Below, one piece after another: positions 8,295-17,502 of a stretch of 64,000 bases of DNA. The position numbers and the translations under genes were made by a program. Within the stretch, counting starts at the first letter, position 1. Each line of letters begins with the position of its first letter. Under the pieces are notes generated by a model. The model was not told the origin of the DNA. It worked only from the letters and a program-made list of their open reading frames with translations, and searched no databases. Source of the stretch: Cellulomonas denverensis (GTDB lineage: Bacteria > Actinomycetota > Actinomycetes > Actinomycetales > Cellulomonadaceae); contig NZ_JAAXOX010000002.1 of assembly GCF_012396125.1 (NCBI RefSeq), positions 1 through 64,000 on the forward strand, read 5' to 3'.

Positions 8295-9452
8295 ATGCCC
8301 GTCGTCGCCCGCGCGTCCCGTCGTCGCCGCTGCGGCGTCGCCCTGACTGTCGGCGCGGCGGGGGTGCTGGCCGTGGCAGCGGCGCTCCCGGCATCGGCTG
8401 CCGTCGGTGACCTGGAGCTGGACTACGCGTTCACCGGCGCGGCCGAGGTGGTCGAAGTCCCGGCGGGCTACTGCTCCCTGAGCATCACCGCCGTGGGTGC
8501 GAGCGGCGGCGACGGTGTCGACCCGGACGTCAGCACCGGGGGACTGGGCGCCGTGGTCACCGCCACCGTCACCGTGGCCGAGGGTGACGTGCTCGGCATC
8601 GACGTCGGTGGGCAGGGCAGCCCGGCGAACGGCGACGGGGCCGGTGGCTACGGCGGCGGGGGCGATGCGGGCGCGTACGACCCCGGCGATCCCGACTCCC
8701 GAGGGAACGCGGCCGGTGCCGGTGGCGGCCGCACCACCGTCACCCTCAACGGTGCCGAGCTGGTGATCGCAGGCGGTGGCGGCGGGGCGGCCTTCTCCTT
8801 CTTCGACGACCCGGCCTCCGGTGGCGACGCGGGTCTGACCGGCGATCCGGGCGAGACCAGCCCGCTCTACGACGGCCTCTTTCCCGGCGGGGCCGGCGGG
8901 CTGTCCGGTGGTCAGGGCGGGCTCGGTGGTGTCAATGCCCCGGTGGTCACCGACCCCGGGCCGAACGGCGAGGACGGCGGCGACGCACAGGGCTCCGTGG
9001 GGGGTGCCGGCGGCGACACCACGGGTGACCCGCACGGCGGCTCCGGTGGTGGCGGCGGCGCGGGTGCGGTCGGCGGTGGCGGCGGAGCCGCCGCACCCCG
9101 AGAGGCGAATGGCGGCGGTGGGGGCGGTGGCGGTTCCAGCCTGACGCCCGCCGGTGGTGCGGTCAGCGTGGCGCAGGCCCCCGGCGACGGCTCGGCGCAG
9201 CTGGTGTTCGTCGCCGGTGGGTGCCCGACCCAGACCCCGACCCCGCCGGTGCCGGCCGACCCCGGTACGCCGGTGGTCCCTCAGGCCCCGGCAGCACCCG
9301 TCGCAGCGCCGGAGTCCACCGCCGGCGGCGCCCGCCTGGCAGACAGTGGCAGCAACTCCCGCCGCGGGCTGGCCCTCGCTCTGCTCATGCTCGGGACGGG
9401 CGGGTTGCTCGCGTTCGGCGCCCGGCGCGAACCGCGGGACCGGACCCGGTAG
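8295..9452 (+). CDS. Secreted glycine-rich protein with a sortase-type C-terminal anchor
   Basis: A 385-residue exported protein. An arginine-rich start and hydrophobic stretch ending LPASAAVG form a signal peptide (about 1-36). The body is dominated by Gly/Asp/Ala runs, with polyglycine patches (GGGGGG) between short beta-like segments such as VTATVTVAEGDVLGIDVGGQG, like bacterial Gly-rich adhesin-type domains. A Pro/Thr-rich wall-spanning linker follows (PTQTPTPPVP...). The C terminus has LADSG, a hydrophobic helix and a basic tail (ARREPRDRTR), resembling a class E LAxTG sorting signal. An upstream in-frame GTG at 8286 is less likely given the promoter spacing. Function is unknown; surface structural or adhesive roles are inference. 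Confidence 0.75.
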   Translation: MPVVARASRRRRCGVALTVGAAGVLAVAAALPASAAVGDLELDYAFTGAAEVVEVPAGYCSLSITAVGASGGDGVDPDVSTGGLGAVVTATVTVAEGDVLGIDVGGQGSPANGDGAGGYGGGGDAGAYDPGDPDSRGNAAGAGGGRTTVTLNGAELVIAGGGGGAAFSFFDDPASGGDAGLTGDPGETSPLYDGLFPGGAGGLSGGQGGLGGVNAPVVTDPGPNGEDGGDAQGSVGGAGGDTTGDPHGGSGGGGGAGAVGGGGGAAAPREANGGGGGGGGSSLTPAGGAVSVAQAPGDGSAQLVFVAGGCPTQTPTPPVPADPGTPVVPQAPAAPVAAPESTAGGARLADSGSNSRRGLALALLMLGTGGLLAFGARREPRDRTR

Positions 9453-9539
9453 CGCCACCCTGCCCGCGGGTGCTCTGCCGGTCACCCCGGTTCCGCGCCG
9501 CACCCCCCACCGTGAGCGCCGCCCAGCGGTTCCCGCGGG

Positions 9540-10370
9540 TTACCCGGGCCGGTGCGCCACCAGGATCGCCGTGCCGGGAATCCGCTCGCCGCGGATCCGG
9601 CTCCAGCCGCCCCAGGTGCGGTCGTGCCCGGCCGGCCACTCGGGTTCCACCAGCCGGTCCAGCACGAAGCCCGCGCCGACCAGCTCGGCCACGTGGTCAC
9701 CGAGCGTGCGGTGGTACTCGGCGTAGAGCACCCGGCCGGCCGCGTCCAGCTCGACGTACGGTCGCCGGTCGAAGTAGGACCGGTCGGCGGTCAGCCCACG
9801 CTCGGAGGGGTCGTCCGGGAAGGCCCACCGGATCGGGTGCGTCACCGAGCACACCCACACCCCGCCGGGCCGCAGCACCCGGAACGCCTCGGCGTGCACC
9901 CGGTCGGCATCCGGCACGAACGGGATCGCCCCGTAGGCGGTGAACACGGCGTCGAAGCTGCCGTCCGGGAACGGCAGCGCCCGGGCATCGGCCTGCACCA
10001 GCGGCACCACGTCGCCCGCACGCCCCGCGTCGATCCGGGCCGCGGCGGCCAGCATCGCCCCGGACACGTCCGTCGCCACGACCTGCGCCCCCCGCCCGGC
10101 CAGCCAGCGCGAGCACTGCGCGGCCCCCGAGCCGACCTCCAGCACCCGCCGCCCGCGCACCTCGCCGAGCAGCCGGGCGTCCGCCTCGCGCAGCCCCTCC
10201 GGGCACCAGCAGAAGTCGTCGTCGCCCAGGAACCCGCCGTGTTCGTCCAGGTAGTCGGCCGCGTTCGCGTCCCACCACAGCCGCCCGGCACCGGTGGCGG
10301 CGGAGTCGGGCACGTCGCGGTACCCGGCGTCGGCCATCGGTCCGGGCTGGTCGGGCGCAGAGGGATTCAC
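9540..10370 (-). CDS. Class I SAM-dependent methyltransferase
   Basis: A 276-residue methyltransferase of the UbiE/Methyltransf_11 type. Motif I is VLEVGSGAAQCSRWLAGRGA (about 76-95), followed by the acidic residue in VVATDVSG. Motif II is near DARALPFPDGSFDAVFTAYG, and a post-motif segment reads RVLRPGGVWVCSVTHPIRW. The N-terminal WWDANAADYLDEHGGFLGDD segment is characteristic of an actinobacterial subgroup. The substrate is unknown. The GTG start at 10370 is supported by a TACCGT box exactly seven bases upstream. It is convergent with the glycine-rich gene (87-base spacer without a gene) and divergent from pfkA. Confidence 0.85.
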   Translation of the reverse strand: MNPSAPDQPGPMADAGYRDVPDSAATGAGRLWWDANAADYLDEHGGFLGDDDFCWCPEGLREADARLLGEVRGRRVLEVGSGAAQCSRWLAGRGAQVVATDVSGAMLAAAARIDAGRAGDVVPLVQADARALPFPDGSFDAVFTAYGAIPFVPDADRVHAEAFRVLRPGGVWVCSVTHPIRWAFPDDPSERGLTADRSYFDRRPYVELDAAGRVLYAEYHRTLGDHVAELVGAGFVLDRLVEPEWPAGHDRTWGGWSRIRGERIPGTAILVAHRPG

Positions 10371-10383
10371 CCGCCCGACGGTA
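10371..10383 (-). promoter_or_regulatory. Leaderless -10 element of the methyltransferase gene
   Basis: On the minus strand TACCGT (10383-10378) precedes the GTG start at 10370 by exactly seven bases, the spacing expected for transcription starting at the start codon. Confidence 0.6.
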
Positions 10384-10436
10384 GATCACGGCGCGCCGCG
10401 GGACCTCCGACTCAGCGCGTCCCGGGCCCCTGCGGA

Positions 10437-10442
10437 TAGCCT
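10437..10442 (+). promoter_or_regulatory. Candidate -10 box for pfkA
   Basis: TAGCCT lies about 60 bases before the pfkA start, which has its own AAGGAG site at 10488-10493. This implies a leadered transcript starting near 10448-10450. No convincing -35 hexamer is seen. Confidence 0.4.
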
Positions 10443-10502
10443 GGTCATGCCCGCGCGCCGCAGCACGGGCATCCTCCCCCTGATGATGAAGGAGACTTCA
10501 GC

Positions 10503-11528
10503 GTGCGAGTCGGACTGCTCACCGGTGGCGGCGACGTCCCGGGCCTGAACGCCGCGATCCGTGCCGTGGTCAAGCGTGGGGAGGGCGAGTACGGCCACTC
10601 CATCATCGGGTTCCGGAACGGCTGGCGCGGCGTGGTCGACGGCGACATCTTCCCGCTGTCCCGCAACCACATCCGCAACGTGCTGCCGGTGGGCGGCACC
10701 CTGCTGGGCACGGCCCGGTTCCACCCGCACTCCTCGGACGGCGGCATCGACGCGGTGCTGTCCACCCTGGAGGCGGAGCGGATCGAGGCGCTGATCTGCA
10801 TCGGTGGCGACGGCACGCTGCACGCGGCGTCCAAGGTCGCCGAGGCCGGCGTCAAGATCGTCGCGATCCCGAAGACGATCGACAACGACGTGTGGGGCAC
10901 CGACCGCTCGATCGGCTTCGACACCGCGGTCGAGATCGCGACCGAGGCGATCGACCGGGTGCACACCACCGCCGAGTCGCACAACCGCGTGATGATCGTC
11001 GAGGTGATGGGCCGGTCCGCGGGCTGGATCGCGGTGACCGCCGGGATCGCCGGTGGCGCGGAGTTGGTACTGGCGCCGGAGGAGCCCTTCGACATCGACA
11101 AGGTGGTCAAGTTCCTCAAGCACCGCCACCGGGCGCACGCGAACTTCTCGATCGTGGTGGTCGCCGAGGGTGCGATCCCGGCCGAGGGCACCTCGATGTC
11201 CTACGAGGCGCCGGTGGGCAAGTTCGGTGAGATCGTGGCCGGTGCGATCGGCGAGCGGGTCAAGTACGAGATCGAGCAGCGCACCGGATTCGACACCCGG
11301 GTCACCGTGTTGGGTCACGTCCAGCGCGGTGGGTCCCCGGTGCCGGCCGACCGGATTCTCGGCAGCCGGTTCGGCGTGGCCGCCATCGACGCGATCAGCC
11401 GCGGCGAGACCAACGTGATGACCGCACTGCGCGGGGAGGACATCGCCCTGATCCCGCTCAGTGAGATCGCCGGCAAGGTCAAGCACGTGCCGACGGGTCT
11501 GCTGGATGTGGCCCGGGCCCTGGCCTGA
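10503..11528 (+). CDS. pfkA: 6-phosphofructokinase
   Basis: A 341-residue phosphofructokinase that phosphorylates fructose 6-phosphate to the 1,6-bisphosphate, committing glycolysis. The N-terminal LLTGGGDVPGLNAAIR loop binds the phosphoryl donor. GGDGT (about 101-105) has the glycine associated with ATP use, whereas PKTIDND (about 123-129) has the lysine seen in PPi-dependent and group III enzymes in place of the glycine of E. coli-type PfkA. The substrate segment MGRSAGWIAV is intact, and the C-terminal HVQRGGSPVPADRILGSRFG is canonical. The GTG start follows AAGGAG by nine bases. The motif mix fits actinobacterial ATP-PFKs of the long group; donor choice needs assay. Confidence 0.93.
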   Translation: MRVGLLTGGGDVPGLNAAIRAVVKRGEGEYGHSIIGFRNGWRGVVDGDIFPLSRNHIRNVLPVGGTLLGTARFHPHSSDGGIDAVLSTLEAERIEALICIGGDGTLHAASKVAEAGVKIVAIPKTIDNDVWGTDRSIGFDTAVEIATEAIDRVHTTAESHNRVMIVEVMGRSAGWIAVTAGIAGGAELVLAPEEPFDIDKVVKFLKHRHRAHANFSIVVVAEGAIPAEGTSMSYEAPVGKFGEIVAGAIGERVKYEIEQRTGFDTRVTVLGHVQRGGSPVPADRILGSRFGVAAIDAISRGETNVMTALRGEDIALIPLSEIAGKVKHVPTGLLDVARALA

Positions 11529-11545
11529 GCGAACACGCCGTCAGC

Positions 11546-11588
11546 ACACCCCGGACCCGCGGAGCACCGACCCGCGGGGCCGGGGTGT
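11546..11588 (+). terminator. Hairpin terminator after pfkA
   Basis: ACACCCCGG at 11546-11554 pairs perfectly with CCGGGGTGT at 11580-11588, and inner CCGCGG segments can pair as well. It lies 18 bases after the pfkA stop and has no U-tract, as is common for actinobacterial hairpins. Confidence 0.55.
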
Positions 11589-11608
11589 CCTGCTGTCCGC
11601 CGATCGCT

Positions 11609-11638
11609 TTGACCCCTTGTCAAACCGGCCGGTAGGAT
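11609..11638 (+). promoter_or_regulatory. rpsA promoter
   Basis: TTGACC (11609-11614) and TAGGAT (11633-11638) are separated by 18 bases, a good housekeeping sigma-factor match. Transcription from about 11645 would give rpsA a leader of roughly 140 bases. Such a leader could host S1 autoregulation, although no specific structure is identified. Confidence 0.65.
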
Positions 11639-11786
11639 GGTCGACGGTGTCGCGTGCCCGCGCGGGTGAAACCGCACGGGGCCGCCCGCCGGCTCGACCA
11701 GTTGTACACCCGGTCACCGCCCTGGGGCGGGATGTCCGGTTTCCTGTCCGCACAACGTCTCTGTCCGCATCGGAGCCCACCCCTAC

Positions 11787-13280
11787 ATGAGCATCTCCAC
11801 CCCCGCCAAGTCCGGCACGCCGCAGGTCGCGGTCAACGACATCGGCTCCGCCGAGGACTTCCTCGCCGCCGTCGACGCCACGATCAAGTACTTCAACGAT
11901 GGCGACATCGTCGAGGGCACGATCGTCAAGGTCGACCGGGACGAGGTCCTGCTGGACATCGGCTACAAGACCGAGGGCGTCATCCCGTCCCGGGAGCTGT
12001 CGATCAAGCACGACGTCGACCCCGGTGAGGTCGTCCAGGTCGGCGACGAGGTCGAGGCCCTGGTCCTCCAGAAGGAGGACAAGGAGGGTCGCCTGATCCT
12101 GTCCAAGAAGCGCGCCCAGTACGAGCGCGCCTGGGGCACGATCGAGAAGATCAAGGAGGAGGACGGCGTCGTCACCGGCACCGTCATCGAGGTCGTCAAG
12201 GGCGGCCTCATCCTCGACATCGGCCTGCGCGGCTTCCTGCCCGCCTCGCTGGTGGAGATGCGTCGTGTCCGCGACCTCGCGCCCTACGTGGGCAAGGAGA
12301 TCGAGGCCAAGATCATCGAGCTGGACAAGAACCGCAACAACGTGGTCCTGTCCCGCCGCGCCTGGCTCGAGCAGACCCAGTCCGAGGTCCGCTCCACCTT
12401 CCTGCAGACCCTGCAGAAGGGCCAGGTCCGCCCCGGTGTGGTCTCCTCCATCGTCAACTTCGGTGCCTTCGTGGACCTGGGTGGCGTCGACGGTCTGGTG
12501 CACGTCTCCGAGCTGTCCTGGAAGCACATCGACCACCCCTCCGAGGTCGTCGAGGTCGGCCAGGAGGTCACCGTCGAGGTGCTGGACGTCGACTTCGACC
12601 GCGAGCGGGTCTCGCTGTCGCTGAAGGCGACCCAGGAGGACCCGTGGCAGGCCTTCGCCCGGACCCACGCCATCGGCCAGGTCGTCCCGGGCAAGGTCAC
12701 CAAGCTGGTGCCGTTCGGTGCGTTCGTGCGCGTCGAGGACGGCATCGAGGGCCTGGTGCACATCTCCGAGCTGGCCGTCCGCCACGTGGAGGTCCCGGAG
12801 CAGGTCGTGCAGGTCGGCGACGACGTGTTCGTCAAGGTCATCGACATCGACCTGGACCGCCGCCGGATCTCGCTGTCGCTGAAGCAGGCGAACGAGGGCT
12901 TCGACCCGACCTCCGAGGACTTCGACCCGGCGCTGTACGGCATGGCGGCCGAGTACGACGACGAGGGGAACTACAAGTACCCCGAGGGCTTCGACCCGAC
13001 CACCAACGAGTGGCTCGAGGGCTTCGACGCGCAGCGTGAGGCCTGGGAGGCGCAGTACGCCGAGGCGCACGCTCGCTGGGAGGCCCACCGCAAGCAGGTC
13101 CTGGACGCGACCAAGGCTGACGCCGAGGCCGCCGCGGGTGAGGTGGCCGGCTCGTCCTCGAGCTCGTCCGCTTCCACCTCGTCCAGCTCCTACTCCTCGG
13201 CCCCGGCCCAGGAGGCCACCGGCACCCTCGCCTCCGACGAGGCGCTGGCGGCTCTCCGGGAGAAGCTGACCGGCAACTGA
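11787..13280 (+). CDS. rpsA: 30S ribosomal protein S1
   Basis: A 497-residue S1 protein that helps bind mRNA to the 30S subunit. Four S1 RNA-binding repeats begin near residues 36, 126, 211 and 296. The last two carry the recurrent FGAFVDLGGVDGLVHVSELS and FGAFVRVEDGIEGLVHISEL segments. The C-terminal third is acidic and aromatic (FDPTSEDFDPALYG, WLEGFDAQREAWEAQ), followed by a Ser-rich tail before LREKLTGN. Four repeats is the usual actinobacterial form, shorter than the six-repeat E. coli protein. The ATG at 11787 follows a weak GGAG and fits the family N terminus. It is monocistronic between a promoter and a strong terminator. Confidence 0.97.
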   Translation: MSISTPAKSGTPQVAVNDIGSAEDFLAAVDATIKYFNDGDIVEGTIVKVDRDEVLLDIGYKTEGVIPSRELSIKHDVDPGEVVQVGDEVEALVLQKEDKEGRLILSKKRAQYERAWGTIEKIKEEDGVVTGTVIEVVKGGLILDIGLRGFLPASLVEMRRVRDLAPYVGKEIEAKIIELDKNRNNVVLSRRAWLEQTQSEVRSTFLQTLQKGQVRPGVVSSIVNFGAFVDLGGVDGLVHVSELSWKHIDHPSEVVEVGQEVTVEVLDVDFDRERVSLSLKATQEDPWQAFARTHAIGQVVPGKVTKLVPFGAFVRVEDGIEGLVHISELAVRHVEVPEQVVQVGDDVFVKVIDIDLDRRRISLSLKQANEGFDPTSEDFDPALYGMAAEYDDEGNYKYPEGFDPTTNEWLEGFDAQREAWEAQYAEAHARWEAHRKQVLDATKADAEAAAGEVAGSSSSSSASTSSSSYSSAPAQEATGTLASDEALAALREKLTGN

Positions 13281-13300
13281 CCGGAACGCACATCACGGTC

Positions 13301-13336
13301 CGAGGGGCCGGTCACCTGCGGGTGACCGGCCCCTCG
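13301..13336 (+). terminator. Strong hairpin terminator after rpsA
   Basis: A perfect 16-bp stem (13301-13316 with 13321-13336) around a TGCG tetraloop, starting 20 bases after the rpsA stop. There is no U-tract. It isolates rpsA from the ABC exporter genes. Confidence 0.8.
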
Positions 13337-13421
13337 GCCGTTCTCCGGACCACGGCGACCCGCTGTCCGACCTGCATGAGAAGATCCTGAGCCGTTCCCC
13401 GCTGCCGCAGAGAGGTCCGTC

Positions 13422-15305
13422 GTGCCCCCGCGCTCCACCCCGCGCCGCCCCGCCACCCTGACCGGTTCGGTGACCCGCCGGTCGGCCCTGCTGCTCGGCC
13501 GGGGCATTGCCTCGCAGCCCGGCACCTACGTCCTCGCGATCGGCACCTCGGCCGCGTTCGGCGCCTTCACCGTGGCGGTCAGCCGGGTGCTGGGCTGGGT
13601 GACCGACACCGTGGTGGTGCCCGCACTGGACGGCGACGCGGTGGCCCGGGGCCGGATCTGGTGGGCCGGTGGCGCGCTCGCCCTGGTCGCACTGTCCCTG
13701 GCGTTGTCGGTGGCCGGTCGCCGGGTGTTCGCCGGGATGGGCGTGTCCGACCAGCAGGCGATGTGGCGGCGGGGCGTGACCCGGCAGTACCTCGCGCTGC
13801 CGATGTCCTGGCACCGGCGGCACCCCACCGGCCAGCTGCTGTCGAATGCGTCCTCGGACGTCGAGGCGGCGACCAACGTGTTCAATCCGCTGCCGTTCGC
13901 GCTCGGCGTGGTGGTGATGATCGGCGTGGCCGCGGTGGCGCTGTTCACCACCGACCCGTATCTGGCGGTGGCGGCGCTGATCGTGCTGCCGCTGGCCGTG
14001 ATCGCGAACGTGATCTTCCAGCGGAAGATGTCCCCGGCGGTCACCCGGGCCCAGGAGCTGCGGGCCGAGGTCGCCGACAACGCGCACGAGTCCTTCGAGG
14101 CCGCGCTGCTGGTCAAGTCGCTGGGCACCGAGGACCGGGAGGAGCACCGGTTCGCCGAGCACGCCGACCAGCTCCGGGCGGCGAACGTCCGGGTCGGGGT
14201 GGTGCGGGCGTACTTCGACCCGGTGATTGACATGCTGCCGAGTCTCGGCTCCCTGCTGGTGCTGGTGGTCGGGGTCTGGCGGGCCCGGACCGGTGCGGTG
14301 AACACCGGTGACATCGTGTCCGCGGCCTACCTGCTGACCCTGATGGCGGTGCCGGTGCGGGCCTTCGGCTGGGTGCTGGGCGATCTGCCACGCGCCCTGG
14401 TCGGCCAGGAGCGACTGGCCCGGGTGGTGGACGCCGAGGGCGAGCTGCCGCCGGGCACCGCGCCGCTGCCGCGCACCCCCGGCGGGGCCGCCCTGCGGAT
14501 GACCGGGGTCGGGGTCCAGGTGCCGGGTCCGGCCGGTCCGGTGCCGATCCTGCGGGAGGTGGACGTCGACATCGCCCCGGGCCGGGTGGTTGCGGTGGTC
14601 GGGCCGACCGGTGCCGGCAAGACCACGCTGGTCTCCCTGGTGCCGCGGCTGTCCGATCCGACCACCGGCCGGATCGAGGTGGACGGCACCGACGTGCGCG
14701 AGCTGGACCCCGGCGACCTGACCGACCAGGTGGTGCTGGTCGGGCAGCAGACCTTCATCTTCGAGGACACCGTGCGCGGCAACGTCACGCTGGCCGACCC
14801 GGGCGACTCCGGAGCGCCGAGCGACGACGAGGTGTGGGACGCGCTGCGGCTGGCCCGGGTGGACGGCGTGGTCCGGGCGCTCCCCGGTGGCCTGGACGCG
14901 CCACTGGGGGAGCGCGGCTCCAACCTGTCCGGCGGGCAGAGGCAGCGGCTGGCGATCGCCCGGGCGCTGGTCCGCCGGCCCCGGCTGCTGATCCTGGACG
15001 ACGCGACCAGCGCGGTGGACCCCCGGGTCGAGCGGGACATCCTCACCGGGTTGCGCGACCACACCGGCGGCGCCGGCCCGACCGTGCTGCTGGTGGCCTA
15101 CCGGATGAGCTCGGTCGCCCTCGCCGACGAGGTGCTGCACCTGGAGTCCGGCCGGGTGGTCGACCACGGCACCCACGGTGAGCTGCTGGAACGTGACCCC
15201 GGCTACCGGGCGCTGGCGACCGCCTACGAGGCCGAGTCCGAGCGCCGTGCCCAGGCCCGGGCGGATGCCCTGGACGACGAGGCGACGACCGGAGGGAACC
15301 GATGA
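13422..15305 (+). CDS. ABC exporter half-transporter with a degenerate ATPase site (subunit 1)
   Basis: A 627-residue transmembrane-plus-ATPase exporter subunit. Six helices occupy residues about 30-320 and the ATPase about 370-600. Walker A is GPTGAGKTT (near 395) and the signature is canonical LSGGQRQ (near 502). Walker B reads [12 protein letters not shown], with Asp where the catalytic Glu belongs, and the switch region reads VAYRMSSV, with Tyr instead of His. These losses define the degenerate half of a heterodimeric exporter. Its stop overlaps the start of the second subunit as ATGA. The GTG start at 13422 lies nine bases after AGAGG. Substrates of such pairs range from drugs to lipids and cannot be told here. 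Confidence 0.88.
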   Translation: MPPRSTPRRPATLTGSVTRRSALLLGRGIASQPGTYVLAIGTSAAFGAFTVAVSRVLGWVTDTVVVPALDGDAVARGRIWWAGGALALVALSLALSVAGRRVFAGMGVSDQQAMWRRGVTRQYLALPMSWHRRHPTGQLLSNASSDVEAATNVFNPLPFALGVVVMIGVAAVALFTTDPYLAVAALIVLPLAVIANVIFQRKMSPAVTRAQELRAEVADNAHESFEAALLVKSLGTEDREEHRFAEHADQLRAANVRVGVVRAYFDPVIDMLPSLGSLLVLVVGVWRARTGAVNTGDIVSAAYLLTLMAVPVRAFGWVLGDLPRALVGQERLARVVDAEGELPPGTAPLPRTPGGAALRMTGVGVQVPGPAGPVPILREVDVDIAPGRVVAVVGPTGAGKTTLVSLVPRLSDPTTGRIEVDGTDVRELDPGDLTDQVVLVGQQTFIFEDTVRGNVTLADPGDSGAPSDDEVWDALRLARVDGVVRALPGGLDAPLGERGSNLSGGQRQRLAIARALVRRPRLLILDDATSAVDPRVERDILTGLRDHTGGAGPTVLLVAYRMSSVALADEVLHLESGRVVDHGTHGELLERDPGYRALATAYEAESERRAQARADALDDEATTGGNR

Positions 15306-17104
15306 GCGCCCGGGAGCAGAGCCACACCCTCGGCGACACCGACCAGCTCGGGGTGCTCGGCACCCTGCGCCGCGGCGTGCAGGTCTCGCCGCAGCTGGTG
15401 CAGGGGATCGGGATCACCTTCCTGCTGGCGGTGCTGGCGGCCGGCGGCAAGGTCGTGGTGCCGATCGCGGTGCAGCAGACCATCGACACCGGGATCCTGG
15501 CCCGCGGTGGCCCGGACCTGGACCGGGTCCTGCTGCTGGCCACCGGGGCGGTGCTCGCGCTGGTGCTGGGCGGTCTGTGCTCGGCCGCGGTCAACATCCG
15601 GCTGTTCAAGGCGTCGGAGGCAGGGCTGGCCGAGCTGCGGGTGCGGGCGTTCCGGCACGTGCACGACCTGTCGGTGCTGACCCAGAACACCGAGCGGCGC
15701 GGGTCGCTGGTGTCCCGGGTGACCAGCGACGTCGACACCATCTCCCTGTTCGTGCAGTGGGGCGGCATCATGCTGGTCGTCTCGGTGCTGCAGGTCGGCG
15801 TCGCCACGGTGCTGATGGCGATCTACTCCTGGCAGCTCGCCCTGCTGGTCTGGCTGTGCTTCCTGCCGCTGGCGATCGCGCTGCACCCGCTGCAGAAGAA
15901 GGTGAATGCCGCCTACACCCGGGTCCGGGAACGGGTCGGCGCGATGCTGGGCGCGGTCTCCGAGGCGGTGGTCGGTGCCGAGACGATCCGCGCCTACGGT
16001 GTCCAGCGCCGGACCCAGCGCAAGATCGACGCCCGGGTGGCCGACACCCGCAATGCGCAGGTGCGGGCGCAGAACACCGTCTCGCTGGTGTTCTCCTCCG
16101 GCGTGCTGGTCGCGAACCTGGTGCTGGCCGCGGTGGTCGTGGTCGGCACCTACCTCGGGATCGGCGGCGGGCTGACCCCCGGCAAGCTGCTGGCCTTCCT
16201 GTTCCTGGTCCAGCTGTTCACCGGCCCGGTGCAGCAGGCCACCGAGGTGCTGAACGAACTGCAGAACGCGGTGGCGGGCTGGCGCCGGGTGCTCGGCATC
16301 ATCGACACCCCGGTGCAGGTCGCCGATCCCGGCCCGGCCGGAGTGCCCTCGCCGCGCGGCCCGGCGCAGGTGGAACTGGACGGGGTGCGCTTCGCCTACC
16401 CCGGCGGGCCCACCGTGCTGCACGAGGTCGACCTCACCCTGCCCGCGGGCCGCTCGGTCGCCGTGGTCGGGGCGACCGGCTCCGGCAAGACCACGATCGC
16501 CAAGCTGGTCACCCGGCTGATGGACCCGGTGGACGGCAGCGTGCGGCTGGACGGCACCGACCTGCGCCGGATCCGGACCGAGGACCTGCGCCGCCGGGTG
16601 GTGATGGTGCCCCAGGAGGGCTTCCTGTTCGACGCGACCCTGGCCGAGAACCTGGCCTACGGGCTGCGCGACGGCGACCGGCCGGACCCAGAAACCCTGC
16701 GCTCGGCGCTGGCCGAACTGGGCCTGACCGGGTGGCTGGACGAGCTGTCGGCCGGGCTGGACACCCCGGTCGGCCAGCGCGGCGAGTCGCTGTCCGCGGG
16801 GGAGCGCCAGCTGGTCGCGCTGACCCGGGCCTACCTGGCCGACGCCGACCTGCTGGTCCTGGACGAGGCCACCTCCGCGGTGGACCCGGCCACCGAGGTC
16901 CGGATCGCCCGGGCGCTGGACTCGCTGACCACCGGCCGGTCCACCATCACCATCGCGCACCGGCTGTCCACCGCCGAGGCCGCCGACCTGGTGGTGGTGG
17001 TCGACGCCGGCCGGGTGGTCGAGTTCGGCCCACACGACGCCCTGGTCACCGGCGAGGGCGTCTACGCCTCGATGCACGCGGCCTGGGTCGCGCAGACCCG
17101 GTGA
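15302..17104 (+). CDS. ABC exporter half-transporter with intact catalytic residues (subunit 2)
   Basis: A 600-residue exporter subunit partnering the preceding gene. The membrane domain spans about 25-320. Walker [10 protein letters not shown] (near 389), Walker [13 protein letters not shown] with the catalytic Glu (near 517) and switch IAHRLST with His (near 552) are complete. The signature is LSAGERQ rather than LSGGQ. In a heterodimer, this deviant signature faces the Walker sites of subunit 1, so one composite ATP site is fully degenerate and the other fully consensus, as in TM287/288- and BmrCD-type exporters. The ATG at 15302 overlaps the upstream stop by four bases. hisI begins 23 bases after its stop and may share the transcript. 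Confidence 0.9.
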   Translation: MSAREQSHTLGDTDQLGVLGTLRRGVQVSPQLVQGIGITFLLAVLAAGGKVVVPIAVQQTIDTGILARGGPDLDRVLLLATGAVLALVLGGLCSAAVNIRLFKASEAGLAELRVRAFRHVHDLSVLTQNTERRGSLVSRVTSDVDTISLFVQWGGIMLVVSVLQVGVATVLMAIYSWQLALLVWLCFLPLAIALHPLQKKVNAAYTRVRERVGAMLGAVSEAVVGAETIRAYGVQRRTQRKIDARVADTRNAQVRAQNTVSLVFSSGVLVANLVLAAVVVVGTYLGIGGGLTPGKLLAFLFLVQLFTGPVQQATEVLNELQNAVAGWRRVLGIIDTPVQVADPGPAGVPSPRGPAQVELDGVRFAYPGGPTVLHEVDLTLPAGRSVAVVGATGSGKTTIAKLVTRLMDPVDGSVRLDGTDLRRIRTEDLRRRVVMVPQEGFLFDATLAENLAYGLRDGDRPDPETLRSALAELGLTGWLDELSAGLDTPVGQRGESLSAGERQLVALTRAYLADADLLVLDEATSAVDPATEVRIARALDSLTTGRSTITIAHRLSTAEAADLVVVVDAGRVVEFGPHDALVTGEGVYASMHAAWVAQTR

Positions 17105-17127
17105 ACCCGCATGGAAGGATCAGCCCC

Positions 17128-17502
17128 GTGACCGACAACTCCGCGACACTCGACCCGACCATCGCCGCGCGGCTCAAGCGCGACGACGCCGGACTGGTCG
17201 CCGCCGTGATCCAGCAGCACGACACCGGCGAGGTGCTGATGCTCGGCTGGATGGACGACGAGGCCCTGCGACGCACGCTGACCGGCGGGCGCGTGGTGTT
17301 CTGGAGCCGGTCGCGCCGGGAGTACTGGCGCAAGGGCGACACCTCGGGGCACGTGCAGTACGTGAAGTCCGTGCAGCTCGACTGCGACGGTGACGCACTG
17401 CTGGTGCGGGTGGACCAGGTCGGCGCCGCGTGCCACACCGGCACCCGGACCTGCTTCGAGGCCGGCGGCGACCTGGGCGCGACGATCGGGGAGCGGGCAT
17501 GA
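17128..17502 (+). CDS. hisI: Phosphoribosyl-AMP cyclohydrolase
   Basis: A 124-residue enzyme of histidine biosynthesis that opens the purine ring of phosphoribosyl-AMP. The [20 protein letters not shown] segment and [11 protein letters not shown] are family signatures. [12 protein letters not shown] followed by CHTGTRTCF supplies the zinc-binding cysteines. The GTG start follows GGAAGGA by eight bases. The stop overlaps the trpE ATG as ATGA, so hisI and trpE are probably coupled. A hisI-trpE junction is common in actinobacteria, where histidine and tryptophan genes share PRPP-dependent chemistry. The other his genes are not in this window. Confidence 0.95.
   Translation: MTDNSATLDPTIAARLKRDDAGLVAAVIQQHDTGEVLMLGWMDDEALRRTLTGGRVVFWSRSRREYWRKGDTSGHVQYVKSVQLDCDGDALLVRVDQVGAACHTGTRTCFEAGGDLGATIGERA

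Noticed and set aside
8640-9150. GGC/GGT-rich tract as a simple repeat or recombination hotspot
   Set aside because: It is explained by the polyglycine coding sequence of the anchored protein and keeps an open frame.
10447-10548. Possible 33-codon upstream ORF overlapping the pfkA start
   Set aside because: An ATG lies four bases after the TAGCCT box, too close for a normal leaderless start, and the peptide has no recognisable feature.
15178-17502. A 774-codon overlapping frame across the second ABC subunit and hisI
   Set aside because: Its first part is an Arg/Gly/Pro-rich shadow of the exporter gene. Only the last 124 codons (hisI) are real and start at the GTG at 17128.
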